Source: an uncultured Kiritimatiellota bacterium (lineage in GTDB: Bacteria; Verrucomicrobiota; Kiritimatiellia; RFP12; DVOR01). Taken from it: 64,000 nt of DNA. The notes beneath the pieces were generated by a model. That model worked only from the letters and a program-made list of their open reading frames with translations, ran no database searches and was not told the DNA's origin. A program made the position numbers and the translations under genes. The stretch is from contig CALXSF010000005.1 in assembly GCA_944391055.1 (NCBI GenBank), positions 92,922 to 156,921 of the forward strand, read 5' to 3'. Each line of letters starts with the position of its first letter. Position 1 is the stretch's first letter. This document shows positions 42,999 to 52,702 of this stretch, piece after piece.

Positions 42999-43040
42999 AA
43001 AAAGGCCGCCGACCCGTGTTTGGGTCGGCGGCCTTTTTTG
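42999..43040. terminator. Bidirectional terminator
   Basis: A 15-bp perfect stem (43001-43015 with 43022-43036) is flanked by A on one side and T on the other. It serves the transporter operon (plus) and nfnB (minus), whose stop lies 14 bases beyond. Confidence 0.92.
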
Positions 43041-43053
43041 TCGTCGCGCCGCG

Positions 43054-44547
43054 TCAGCGGGCGGCGAGGTAGGCGTTGATGGCCTTGGCGGCGCGGCGGC
43101 CCTCGCCCATGGCGAGGATGACGGTGGCGGCGCCGAGGACGATGTCGCCGCCGGCGTAGACGCCGGGGATGGAGGTGGCCTGGTCGGCGTCGACGACGAT
43201 GTGCCCCTTGCGGTCGATCTCCAGGCCGTCGGTGGTCTGGGGGATGAGGGGGTTGGAGGCGTTGCCGATGGCGATGATGACCGCGTCCATGGGCAGGGTG
43301 AACTCGGAGCCCTGGATGGGGACGGGGCTGCGCCGGCCCGAGGCGTCGGGCTCGCCGAGCTCGTAGCGGAGGCATTGGATGGCGTTGACGACGCCGTTCT
43401 CGTCGCCGAGGATGCGCTCGATGTTGCAGAGGAAGCGGAAGTCGACGCCCTCCTCCTCGGCGTGGCCGACCTCCTCGGCGCGGGCGGGCATCTCGGCGCG
43501 GCTGCGGCGGTAGATGAGGTAGACCTCCTCGGCGCCGAGGCGGAAGGCCATGCGCGCGGCGTCCATGGCGACGTTGCCGCCGCCGAGGACGGCGACGCGC
43601 TTGGCGGGGTAGTAGGGCGTGGCGGCGTCGGCCTTGTCGTAGGCCTTCATGAGGTTGGCGCGGGTGAGGTATTCGTTGGCGGAGAAGACGCCGACGAGCT
43701 CCTCGCCGGGGATGCCCATGAAGCGGGGGAGCCCGGCGCCGGTGCCGACGTAGACGGCGTCGAACCCGTCCTTCTCCATCAGGTCGCGGAGTTTGCGGGT
43801 GCGGCCGACGACGAAGTTGGGCTCGACGTCCACGCCCATGGCCCGGAGCCCCTGGATCTCCTTGTCCACGATGGCCTTGGGGAGGCGGAACTCGGGGATG
43901 CCGTAGACCAGGACGCCGCCGGGCTTCTGGAAGGCCTCGAAGAGGGTGACGGCGTGGCCCTCGCGGCGGACGTCCGCCGCCACGGTGATGCCGGAGGGGC
44001 CGGAGCCGATGACGGCGACCTTCTTGCCGGTCTCGGGCTTGACGGCGTTGTCGATGGGGGCCAGGGCCTCGTTGGCGCGCTGCCAGTCGGCCACGTAGCG
44101 TTCGAGGCGGCCGATGGCGACGCTCTGCCCGACGTCTTTGTGGATGGCGCCGACGGTGCAGAACTTCTGGCACTGGTTCTCCTGCGGGCAGACGCGGCCG
44201 CAGATGGCCGGCAGGATGCTCGTCTGGCGGATGACGCCGAGGGCCTTGGCGTAGTCGCCCTGGGCGATCTCATGGATGAAGGCGGGGATGTTGATGGCGA
44301 CGGGGCAGCCCTTCATGCACGGGGCGTTCTTGCACTGGAGGCAACGGCTGGCCTCGACCCGCGCCTGGGCCTCGGAATAGCCTTCGGCCACCTCGCCCAT
44401 GTTGCGCTTGCGGACGTCGGGCGCCTGCACGGGCATCTCCTGCTGGGGGATGGCGAGGCGCTCCTTGGGGGTGAGCGCGCGGCCCTGGATGGCGGCCCAG
44501 GCCTGCCGCGCCTGCGCCTCGAGCGTTTCCCTGGAAACAAACGACAT
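43054..44547 (-). CDS. nfnB: NfnB-like / glutamate-synthase-small-subunit-type FAD oxidoreductase
   Basis: A 497-residue flavoprotein. The N-terminal ferredoxin-like domain has CLQCKNAPCMKGCP and CGRVCPQENQCQKFC (two 4Fe-4S sites). GSGPSGI is the FAD-binding motif and GGGNVAMD the NAD(P)H-binding motif; GGDIVLGAATV ends the FAD domain. Glutamate synthase small subunits look similar, but the adjacent NfnA-like gene makes this the large subunit of the electron-bifurcating NADH-dependent ferredoxin:NADP+ oxidoreductase. It balances NADH, NADPH and reduced ferredoxin in anaerobes. Confidence 0.88.
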   Translation of the reverse strand: MSFVSRETLEAQARQAWAAIQGRALTPKERLAIPQQEMPVQAPDVRKRNMGEVAEGYSEAQARVEASRCLQCKNAPCMKGCPVAINIPAFIHEIAQGDYAKALGVIRQTSILPAICGRVCPQENQCQKFCTVGAIHKDVGQSVAIGRLERYVADWQRANEALAPIDNAVKPETGKKVAVIGSGPSGITVAADVRREGHAVTLFEAFQKPGGVLVYGIPEFRLPKAIVDKEIQGLRAMGVDVEPNFVVGRTRKLRDLMEKDGFDAVYVGTGAGLPRFMGIPGEELVGVFSANEYLTRANLMKAYDKADAATPYYPAKRVAVLGGGNVAMDAARMAFRLGAEEVYLIYRRSRAEMPARAEEVGHAEEEGVDFRFLCNIERILGDENGVVNAIQCLRYELGEPDASGRRSPVPIQGSEFTLPMDAVIIAIGNASNPLIPQTTDGLEIDRKGHIVVDADQATSIPGVYAGGDIVLGAATVILAMGEGRRAAKAINAYLAAR

Positions 44548-44557
44548 GGCTCTCTCC

Positions 44558-45400
44558 TTACTGCTGCGCCTGGCCGGCCAGGCGCAGGAGGTTGCAGTTC
44601 TCTTCGCGCTCGCGGGGGACGAAGGTGCGGTTGCGCTTCATGAGGTTGTCGAAGTCCACCTGATGGGCGTCGAACTCCGGCCCGTCCACGCAGACGAACT
44701 TGATCTTGCCGCCGACGAGGACGCGGCACCCGCCGCACATCCCCGTGCCGTCGATCATGATGGAGTTGAGCGAGGCCACCGTGGGCACGCCGAAGGGCTT
44801 GGTGGTCAGCGCGCAGAACTTCATCATGATGGGCGGGCCGATGGTGACGCACTCGTCGACCTTCTCCCGCTCGCAGACCTCCTTCAGCGGCTCGGTGACG
44901 AGCCCCTTGCGCCCGGCGCTGCCGTCGTCGGTGCAGAGGATGAGCTCGTCGGCGATCTTGCGCATCTCCTCCTCCATGATGAGGAGGTCTTTGTTGCGCG
45001 CGCCCATGATGACGATGACCTTGTTGCCCGCCGCCTTCATCGCCTGCGCGATGGGGTGCATGGGGGCCACGCCGATGCCGCCGCCGACGCAGACCACCGT
45101 GCCGCGCCTCTCGATGTGCGTGGGGCGCCCCAGTGGGCCGAGGAAGACGGGCAGCGCGTCGCCCACCCCCATCTGCGCCAGGCGCTTGGTGGAATAGCCC
45201 ACCGCCTGGAAGATGATGCGCACGTCGCCCTTGGCGGGGTCGGCGTCGGCGATGGTCAGCGGGATACGCTCGCCGAACTGCTCATCGATCTGCAGGATGA
45301 TGAACTGCCCGGCCTTGCGCTCCTCGGCGATCAGGGGGGCGTGGATCCACATCGAGTAGACCTCGGCGGACAGTTGCTCCTTGGCGACAATCGGAAACAT
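44558..45400 (-). CDS. nfnA: NfnA-like ferredoxin:NADP+ oxidoreductase subunit
   Basis: A 280-residue protein with an FAD-binding FNR-like domain, a NAD-binding part (VCVGGGIGVAPMHP) and a C-terminal iron-sulfur stretch with GTGMCGGCRV and FVCVDGP. This domain order fits NfnA and the related dihydroorotate dehydrogenase electron-transfer subunit. The AAGGAGAG ribosome site lies just before the ATG. It precedes nfnB by 10 bases, so the two form an operon, a sign of anaerobic metabolism. Confidence 0.88.
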   Translation of the reverse strand: MFPIVAKEQLSAEVYSMWIHAPLIAEERKAGQFIILQIDEQFGERIPLTIADADPAKGDVRIIFQAVGYSTKRLAQMGVGDALPVFLGPLGRPTHIERRGTVVCVGGGIGVAPMHPIAQAMKAAGNKVIVIMGARNKDLLIMEEEMRKIADELILCTDDGSAGRKGLVTEPLKEVCEREKVDECVTIGPPIMMKFCALTTKPFGVPTVASLNSIMIDGTGMCGGCRVLVGGKIKFVCVDGPEFDAHQVDFDNLMKRNRTFVPREREENCNLLRLAGQAQQ

Positions 45401-45425
45401 GGCTCTCTCCTTGTGAATTGCCGGT

Positions 45426-45431
45426 AGTATA
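45426..45431 (-). promoter_or_regulatory. -10 box (TATACT) of the nfn operon
   Basis: On the minus strand TATACT lies 25 bases before the nfnA ATG, with a normal ribosome site between. The -35 region is T-rich from the neighbouring terminator. Confidence 0.6.
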
Positions 45432-45446
45432 CCACAATGGCGGGGA

Positions 45447-45481
45447 AGGAAAAACGCCCCGGCGGCGGGCCGGGGCGTTTT
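45447..45481 (-). terminator. Terminator of gap
   Basis: The stem AAAACGCCCCGGC/GCCGGGGCGTTTT (45451-45463 with 45469-45481) with a 5-nt loop lies 25 bases after the gap stop; on the minus strand it continues into TTCC. Confidence 0.85.
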
Positions 45482-45505
45482 TGTCTGCCGTGTGGGCGCG
45501 TCGGC

Positions 45506-47210
<1,705 letters not shown>

Positions 47211-47228
47211 CCGCTTTGCCTCGCGCGT

Positions 47229-47260
47229 CGTCGGCCATCCCCTGCGGGGGGTGGCCGACG
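47229..47260 (+). terminator. Inverted repeat, possible terminator
   Basis: A 14-bp stem with one G-T pair (47229-47242 with 47247-47260) lies just after the PEP-CTERM remnant. It is followed by TGTTTGCG rather than a clean T-run, and its end runs into the dispersed repeat. Confidence 0.5.
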
Positions 47261-47294
47261 TGTTTGCGGGCCTCGTTTCTCGGATCGCGCCGCA
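47258..47294 (+). repeat. Dispersed intergenic repeat, copy 2
   Basis: ACGTGTTTGCG, then TCGTTTC, then CGGATCGCGCCG. It aligns over about 37 bases with the copies at 25799 and 63930. It lies about 70 bases upstream of the next promoter. Confidence 0.7.
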
Positions 47295-47364
47295 AGTCCC
47301 CCCGGACCCCGCCGCGGTCGGCCCCGGGGTGGGGCGGGGCCGCGCGCGCGGGGCGGGGGTGTGC

Positions 47365-47370
47365 TATACT
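47365..47370 (+). promoter_or_regulatory. -10 box (TATACT) of a probable leaderless promoter
   Basis: TATACT ends 7 nt before the ATG at 47378. An earlier in-frame ATG at 47372 is only 1 nt from the box and is rejected. Confidence 0.6.
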
Positions 47371-47377
47371 AATGGAT

Positions 47378-47713
47378 ATGGAAAGCGACGGGAGGCGGAG
47401 TTTCGTTTGCCGTGGGTGCGGGGCGTGTTGCCGCGTGCCGGGGGTGGTGCGCCTGGCGGAGGGGGACGCGGAGGCGCTGGCGGCGTTCCTTGGGATGGAG
47501 GTGGGGGCCTTCGTGAACGCCTACGCGGAGCTGGCGCCGTCGCGGACGGGGCTGGCGCTGCGGGGGGATCCGGAGGGGCCGTGCCTCTTTCTGGGGGAGG
47601 ACAACCGTTGCAGGGTCTACGCGGCGCGGCCGCGGCAGTGCCGGGATTACCCGGAGCGTTGGCGGAGCGCCGCGATCGAGGCGCTTTGCGCAGGACGGAG
47701 GAGCGAGGGATGA
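47378..47713 (+). CDS. YkgJ-family cysteine cluster protein
   Basis: A 111-residue protein of the YkgJ/UPF0153 family, thought to bind zinc or an iron-sulfur cluster. The signature is CRGCGACC near residue 11, followed by CLFLGEDNRCRVYAARPRQCRDYP, giving the further Cys residues. Family members often sit near export or envelope genes, but no activity is known. It opens an operon in which the next stops and starts overlap or nearly so. Confidence 0.85.
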   Translation: MESDGRRSFVCRGCGACCRVPGVVRLAEGDAEALAAFLGMEVGAFVNAYAELAPSRTGLALRGDPEGPCLFLGEDNRCRVYAARPRQCRDYPERWRSAAIEALCAGRRSEG

Positions 47714-48351
47714 GCGTTTTCTTTGAGGGCGGGCTGCTGTTTTGGCTGACGGTGGCGCTGACGTTGGCGGCGGCGGCGGTCTTCGTGGATCGGCTGCTGC
47801 GCCTGCGCAAGATCGCGATCGACCCGCAGGATTTCCTGCAGGGGGTCTTCAACGTGCTCGACAAGGGGCAGACGGACGAGGCGCTGGCGATCTGCGACGA
47901 GACGCCGGGGCCGCTGGCGGCGTTGGTGGCCGACGCGGTCTCGCACCGGGGGAGCGACGAGGCGCACCTGCGCGACATCCTCTCGGCCACCGCCCACGCG
48001 GAGCTCTCGCGGCTGGAGCGGCGGACGATGCTGCTCTCGCTCTTCGCCCAGCTGCTGCCGCTCATCGGCCTGATCGGCACCTTCGTGGGGGGCTACGCGG
48101 CGCTGTCGGCGATCGACGCGGAGGCGCCGTTGGTGGCGACGGGGGCGGCGGTGCGCGCGGCGGCCGGGGCGCTGGCCACGACGGTGGCGGGGCTGGTGGG
48201 CGCGGCGTTCTGCTACGCGGCGCACCATGTGCTGGTGCTGAAGACCGACGCGCTCTGCCTGGACATGGATCAGACGGTGGCGCTGACCTTGGATTATCTG
48301 GCGCGCGGCGCGGCGGCCGGGGAGGGGGCGCGCGATGGCGCGGGGGCATGA
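47710..48351 (+). CDS. ExbB/TolQ/MotA-like protein (system 2)
   Basis: A 213-residue membrane protein with three helices. LLPLIGLIGTFVGGYAAL and GALATTVAGLVGAAFCYAAHH match the ExbB core with the conserved Thr residues. The Glu that usually precedes the last helix in ExbB (IAEAL) is not seen; the stretch reads AAAGAL. The start overlaps the previous stop (ATGA). It is the channel partner of the next gene. Confidence 0.85.
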   Translation: MSVFFEGGLLFWLTVALTLAAAAVFVDRLLRLRKIAIDPQDFLQGVFNVLDKGQTDEALAICDETPGPLAALVADAVSHRGSDEAHLRDILSATAHAELSRLERRTMLLSLFAQLLPLIGLIGTFVGGYAALSAIDAEAPLVATGAAVRAAAGALATTVAGLVGAAFCYAAHHVLVLKTDALCLDMDQTVALTLDYLARGAAAGEGARDGAGA

Positions 48352-48853
48352 GCGGGGGGCCGCGCGCGGGCCGTTCGTCTGGGAGCGGCACACCTTCGCG
48401 GGGCGGCGGTGGCCGAGGGGGCGGGCGTGGCGCTCGTTCCTGCTCATCGTGCCGTGGGTCAACCTGATGGCGATGGCGGTGCTGCTGTGGTGCCTGGGGC
48501 GTCAGACGGTGGTGCAGCCCGGGCGCGTGATGGAGCTGCCGCAAGCGCCGCTGGAGGAGGGGCTGCCCGCGCGCCTGCCGACGGCGGTGGTGCGGCGCGT
48601 CTCCTCGCCCGAGCGGGGGGACGTGACGGTGCTGCTGCTGGACGAGGGGCGCTATTCCTCGGACAACGCGGCGGAGCTGGAGGCCTTGGCGCGGGTGCGC
48701 CCGGGCGAGGCGCTGAACCTGATCGTGGACGCGGCGGTGACCTATGGCGAGGCGCTGGGCTGGGTGGAGCGTCTGCGGGCGTGCGGGGTGGCGCGGGTGA
48801 ACCTGGTGGCGGTGCCGAAGGCGGGCGGCGATGGCGCGGCGGCAGAACATTGA
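48335..48853 (+). CDS. ExbD/TolR-like protein with an atypical transmembrane helix
   Basis: A 172-residue protein with a basic N-terminus, one helix (about 35-55) and a periplasmic domain ending in VERLRACGVARVNLVAVP, the ExbD C-terminal pattern. In ExbD and TolR the helix carries an essential Asp (PxxDxxFxLLxFF). Here the equivalent stretch is VPWVNLMAMAVLLWCL, so Asp appears replaced by Asn. It overlaps the previous gene by 17 bases and the next by 23. Confidence 0.78.
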   Translation: MARGHERGAARGPFVWERHTFAGRRWPRGRAWRSFLLIVPWVNLMAMAVLLWCLGRQTVVQPGRVMELPQAPLEEGLPARLPTAVVRRVSSPERGDVTVLLLDEGRYSSDNAAELEALARVRPGEALNLIVDAAVTYGEALGWVERLRACGVARVNLVAVPKAGGDGAAAEH

Positions 48854-49562
48854 GCGGCGGCGGAAGCAGATCCGCCATTACCAGGCGCGGCGGCGGCGGC
48901 GCTCGCCGGTCTGGCGCGCGCTGCTCTTTTGGTGGGCGCCGGCGCTGGTCTGCGCGCTGGCGTTCGCGGGCCTGGCGGCGCTGACGGTGGGCTTCGCGGC
49001 CTTCCGGCCCGGCGTCGGCGACCCCGCGCGCTATGGCCTCCCCGCCGCGGGGCTGGGGCTGGTGCGGGCGACGGCGGAGGAGGTGGGGGAGCTGCTGCGG
49101 ATGGGCAACGCGCGCCGCCTGGTGGGGGCGTTGGGCGACGCGGACATCGGCATCTCCCTGGATCTGCCGCTGCCGGAGCCGAAGGCGTTGGCCGTGGCGC
49201 GCCTGGCGCCGTTGCCCGAGGCGGGCGCCAGGCTTGGGGCGCGCGCCCGGCGCCCGGCGCTCCCGCCCCTGGCGGAGGGCGCGGCGCCGGCGAGGCCCTC
49301 CTTCGCCGTGCGGGCGGACGCGGCGTTGGAGGCGGCGGGCTTCCGGATGGGGGCGGCGGCGCCGGAGGGGCGGGGCAAGGCGGTCTTTTGGGTGCGTCTG
49401 GGGGAGGATGGGCGCGTGGCGTCGGCCCTGCGCTTCGCGCCCTCGGGCGCGGAGACGGCGGCGCTGCGGGCGTTGCGCGTGGCGGTGGGCGCGGGGCGGG
49501 GCAGGGGGGCCGCCCAGGGCACGGTGACGGTGGTGTGGGACAACGCGGAGGACAAGCCATGA
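48831..49562 (+). CDS. TonB-like energy transducer
   Basis: A 243-residue protein: basic N-terminus (RRRKQIRHYQARRRRR), one transmembrane helix (about 27-52), a Pro/Ala-rich linker, and a C-terminal domain of about 60 residues (FWVRLGEDGRVASALRF, then ALRALRVA, then GTVTVVW) with the strand-helix-strand pattern of TonB. The His of the TonB SxxxH motif is not seen. It overlaps the genes on both sides. With the ExbB/ExbD-like pair it would complete a Ton-type system, but no TonB-dependent receptor is present. Confidence 0.65.
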   Translation: MARRQNIERRRKQIRHYQARRRRRSPVWRALLFWWAPALVCALAFAGLAALTVGFAAFRPGVGDPARYGLPAAGLGLVRATAEEVGELLRMGNARRLVGALGDADIGISLDLPLPEPKALAVARLAPLPEAGARLGARARRPALPPLAEGAAPARPSFAVRADAALEAAGFRMGAAAPEGRGKAVFWVRLGEDGRVASALRFAPSGAETAALRALRVAVGAGRGRGAAQGTVTVVWDNAEDKP

Positions 49563-51802
49563 GACCTTTCCTGACGACGCTCGCGGCGTTCGGCCTGGCC
49601 GCGGCGGCGGGCGCGCAGCTGACCTTCCGGAACGCGGGGCCGGCGGAGGTGACCAAGCAGGGCCACGTGATCGAGAAGCTGGACTACGACCGCAAGATCG
49701 TGGCCACCAACGGCCTGCCCTCCGCGGCCGAGTACCGCGCCGAGCTGAAGGAGCGCGAGCGGATGCGCAAGGTGGCCCGCGAGGCCGGGCCGTGGTTCGA
49801 CGCCATCCAGCGCCTGGAGATCGACCAGGCCGAGGCCGAGAAGAAGCACGCCGAGGACGGCGGGGGCGTGGCGGGCGACGGCGCCGGCGAGGTCGTCGGC
49901 CAGACCGGCCAGGGCATGGTGGCCTACGTGGAGACCATGCGCATCTTCAACAGCGACACGGAGGAGGGCGGCTCCCTCTCCAAGGACGCCCGCCAGCTGA
50001 AGGCGGCCTTGGACGAATTGCTCTACCGGCGCGGCGGCGAGGTGGTGTGCGGGCCTTCGCGCGGGGTGAGCATCAAGTGGCCGTTGGAGCTGCTCCTCGT
50101 GCGCTATCAGAGCTGGAAGGCGCAGCGGCTGGGGATGGACGAGCTGTACCCCGCCAAGTCCGCCGACCTTTGGCCGGGGAAGGTGCCCGCCGACGCCGAG
50201 CGCGTCCGCAAGACCGTCCGCCTCTACCCCGGCGAGGGCGGGTGGGTGAGCACGGGGCTCTACGTGCCGCCGGGCGAGGTGGTGACGCTCGACTGCGGCG
50301 GCCTCACCGGCACGCTCACCGCCCGGATCGGCTGCCACAGCGACAACCTCCCGCCCAAGATCGTCCCCCTCGACGAGGACGGCCGCCCCATGAACAACCC
50401 CTACGACCCCCAGCCCATCAACATGATGAAGGTGAAGATGGGCTGGCAGCAGATCACCGACGACCGCCCCCTCTGGCGTTGGCCCGACATGGTGCGCGAC
50501 TTCCGCGTCACCAAGAAGCGCCAGGAGATTGGCCACGTCCTCGGCGGCGTCCTCTGGTTCCGCTGGGAGGGTGGGCGCCGCCCGATGGACGTCGAGGTCT
50601 CCGGGTGCGTCCGGATGCCGTGGTTCCGCCTGGGGCTCGACACCAACGAGGCGTGGGTCTCCGAGATCTCCAAGTATCCCGCGCCGTGGGCCGAGGTGCA
50701 GACCAAGACCATCATCCTCACCGTCCCCTCCGAGGACGTTCGCCACATCCAGGACATGCAGGCCCTCGCCCAGTGGTGGGGCAAGGCCGCCGCCATCATG
50801 CTCCGCGTCTCCGGGCACGGCCTGCCCACCGACTCCGAGGCCGACAACTACCGCGGCGACCGCCGCGAGTGGGGCATCCGGGACAAAAAGCTCGTCCAGC
50901 TCAACCCCGACGCGCCGCCGGACGCCGAGGAGCTCGCCCGCGCCGCCGCCGCGGCCGCCGCCGACAGCCCCGACGCCAACCGCTACGGCCCCGCCCAGGA
51001 GGAGCCCGTCCCCCAGAACCCCAACACGCCCAAGGCCATCAAGCGGCCGTCGCGCGAGGACGAGCCCAAGTGGACGCCCATGCGCATCGTCGACGACACG
51101 CAGATCAACCTCGGCGCCGGCCACTCCGGCTACCCCATCATGTGCATCGATTGGGGCGCCGGCATGATGAACCTCGCCGCCCTCCAGCGCGTCGGCTCCT
51201 GGGGCGCCCTCCACGAGATCGGCCACAACATGGGCCAGGGGCCCGGCGGCGTCTTCAGCCTCCCCGGCAACGGCGAGGTCGTCAACAACTTCTACGGCAC
51301 CTGCGTCATGAACCTGCTCAACGGCACCGCCTTCAACCGCATCCACCGCTCCTCCTGGGACGCCGTCGCCGCCATGGCCGCCAAGAAGACCCCCGACCTT
51401 TGGACCAAGGCCTCCGTCGGCGAGCGCCTCGTCTTCTACATGACCCTCGCCCACCACTTCGGCGTCGAGAGCGTCATGCGCGTGGTCAAGGGCGACCTCT
51501 CCAAGCTCCCCGCCGACGCCACCGGCGACAAGCTGTGCTGCGCCTGGAGCCGCGCCGTCCAACGCGACCTCACCCCCTACTTCGAGCTCTGGGGCCTCCC
51601 CCTCTCCAAGGCCGCCTACACCTACACGCAGGATTGGGTCCCCTGGCCCTCCGCCGACGAGCAGGCCGCCCTCTTCGACAAGCCCCTCGACTCCCGCTAC
51701 GGCGACGACGCGGCGCTCGCCCTCCCCCCCAACCCCGAGGACGCCAAGACCCGCCGCCAGCTCCGCGCCCGCGAGCATTTCAAGAAAACCGCCACCGACT
51801 GA
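49559..51802 (+). CDS. Secreted M60-like (mucinase-type) metallopeptidase
   Basis: A 747-residue protein with a signal peptide (MRPFLTTLAAFGLAAAAGAQ). The catalytic site HEIGHNMGQ (His near 552) followed by GEVVNNFYG about 20 residues later fits the M60-like HExxHx(8-24)E pattern. Upstream come a helical part (about 60-170) and the M60 N-terminal beta part (TGLYVPPGEVVTLDC near 240). M60-like peptidases of gut bacteria cut mucin-type glycoproteins near O-glycans. It overlaps the TonB-like gene (ATGA). The downstream half is C-rich in codon third positions. Confidence 0.88.
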   Translation: MRPFLTTLAAFGLAAAAGAQLTFRNAGPAEVTKQGHVIEKLDYDRKIVATNGLPSAAEYRAELKERERMRKVAREAGPWFDAIQRLEIDQAEAEKKHAEDGGGVAGDGAGEVVGQTGQGMVAYVETMRIFNSDTEEGGSLSKDARQLKAALDELLYRRGGEVVCGPSRGVSIKWPLELLLVRYQSWKAQRLGMDELYPAKSADLWPGKVPADAERVRKTVRLYPGEGGWVSTGLYVPPGEVVTLDCGGLTGTLTARIGCHSDNLPPKIVPLDEDGRPMNNPYDPQPINMMKVKMGWQQITDDRPLWRWPDMVRDFRVTKKRQEIGHVLGGVLWFRWEGGRRPMDVEVSGCVRMPWFRLGLDTNEAWVSEISKYPAPWAEVQTKTIILTVPSEDVRHIQDMQALAQWWGKAAAIMLRVSGHGLPTDSEADNYRGDRREWGIRDKKLVQLNPDAPPDAEELARAAAAAAADSPDANRYGPAQEEPVPQNPNTPKAIKRPSREDEPKWTPMRIVDDTQINLGAGHSGYPIMCIDWGAGMMNLAALQRVGSWGALHEIGHNMGQGPGGVFSLPGNGEVVNNFYGTCVMNLLNGTAFNRIHRSSWDAVAAMAAKKTPDLWTKASVGERLVFYMTLAHHFGVESVMRVVKGDLSKLPADATGDKLCCAWSRAVQRDLTPYFELWGLPLSKAAYTYTQDWVPWPSADEQAALFDKPLDSRYGDDAALALPPNPEDAKTRRQLRAREHFKKTATD

Positions 51803-51811
51803 GAGGCGCCC

Positions 51812-52693
51812 ATGCACATCTTCGGCCCCGTCCCCTCGCGCCGCTACGGGCGCAGCCTGGGCATCGACCTGGTGCCCATGAAGACCTGCTGCTACGACTG
51901 CGTCTTCTGCCAGCTCGGCCCCACCCCCCGCACCACCCTCGAACGCCGCGACTACGCCCCCCTCCCCGACGTCCTCCGCGAGCTTGACGCCTGGCTGGCC
52001 AAGGGGGAGCCCGTCGACGTCCTCACCCTCTGCGGCTCCGGCGAGCCGACCCTCCACGCCCACTTCGGCGACGTGCTCCGGCGCATCCGCGCCCTGGGCC
52101 GCCCCTCCCTCCTCATGAGCAACGGCGCCCTCCTCTGGGATCCCGCCGTCCGCGCCGACGCCGCCCTCGCCGACCGCGTCAAGATCTCCCTCCACTTCTG
52201 GGACGAGGCCAGCTTCCGCGCCACCGTCCGCCCGCACCCCGACCTTACCTTCGCCCGCGTCCTCGAAGGCTGGCGGGCCTTCCGCGCGGGCTATTCCGGC
52301 GCGCTCGACGTCGAGTTCTTCGCCCTCCCCGGCCTCAACGACGCCCCCGACGCCCTCAACCGCGTCCTGGCCCTCGCCGAAAGCCTCCGCCCCGCCACCG
52401 TCACCGTCAACTCCGCCGAGCGCCCCCCCGCCGACTCCGCCGTCCGCGACGTCCCCCCCGCCGAGATGGCGCACCTCCGCCGCCTCTTCGCCACCGTCGC
52501 CCACGCCCAGGCCGCCGCCCACGCCCCCGCGCCCGAGCCCTACGACGAGGCCGCCCTCCTGGCCCTGGCCCGGCGCCACCCCCTCCGCCCCGACCAGTTC
52601 GCCCGCTACTTCGGCGTCCCCGAGGCGACCGTGCGCGACGCGCTCCGCCGCCATGCCCAAAGCGACCCCTACGCCGCCCGCGCCCTCCTCTGA
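51812..52693 (+). CDS. Radical SAM protein (COG0731-like)
   Basis: A 293-residue protein with the radical SAM motif CCYDCVFCQ near residues 26-34 (CxxxCxxC), preceded by FGPVPSRRYGRSLGIDL, the start typical of a widespread uncharacterised radical SAM group. GSGEPTLH is the next family block. The C-terminal 60 residues look like a winged helix (PLRPDQFARYFGVPEATVRDAL). The reaction is unknown. It lies 9 bases after the M60-like gene, in the same operon. Confidence 0.85.
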   Translation: MHIFGPVPSRRYGRSLGIDLVPMKTCCYDCVFCQLGPTPRTTLERRDYAPLPDVLRELDAWLAKGEPVDVLTLCGSGEPTLHAHFGDVLRRIRALGRPSLLMSNGALLWDPAVRADAALADRVKISLHFWDEASFRATVRPHPDLTFARVLEGWRAFRAGYSGALDVEFFALPGLNDAPDALNRVLALAESLRPATVTVNSAERPPADSAVRDVPPAEMAHLRRLFATVAHAQAAAHAPAPEPYDEAALLALARRHPLRPDQFARYFGVPEATVRDALRRHAQSDPYAARALL

Positions 52694-52702
52694 GGGCCCC
52701 CG

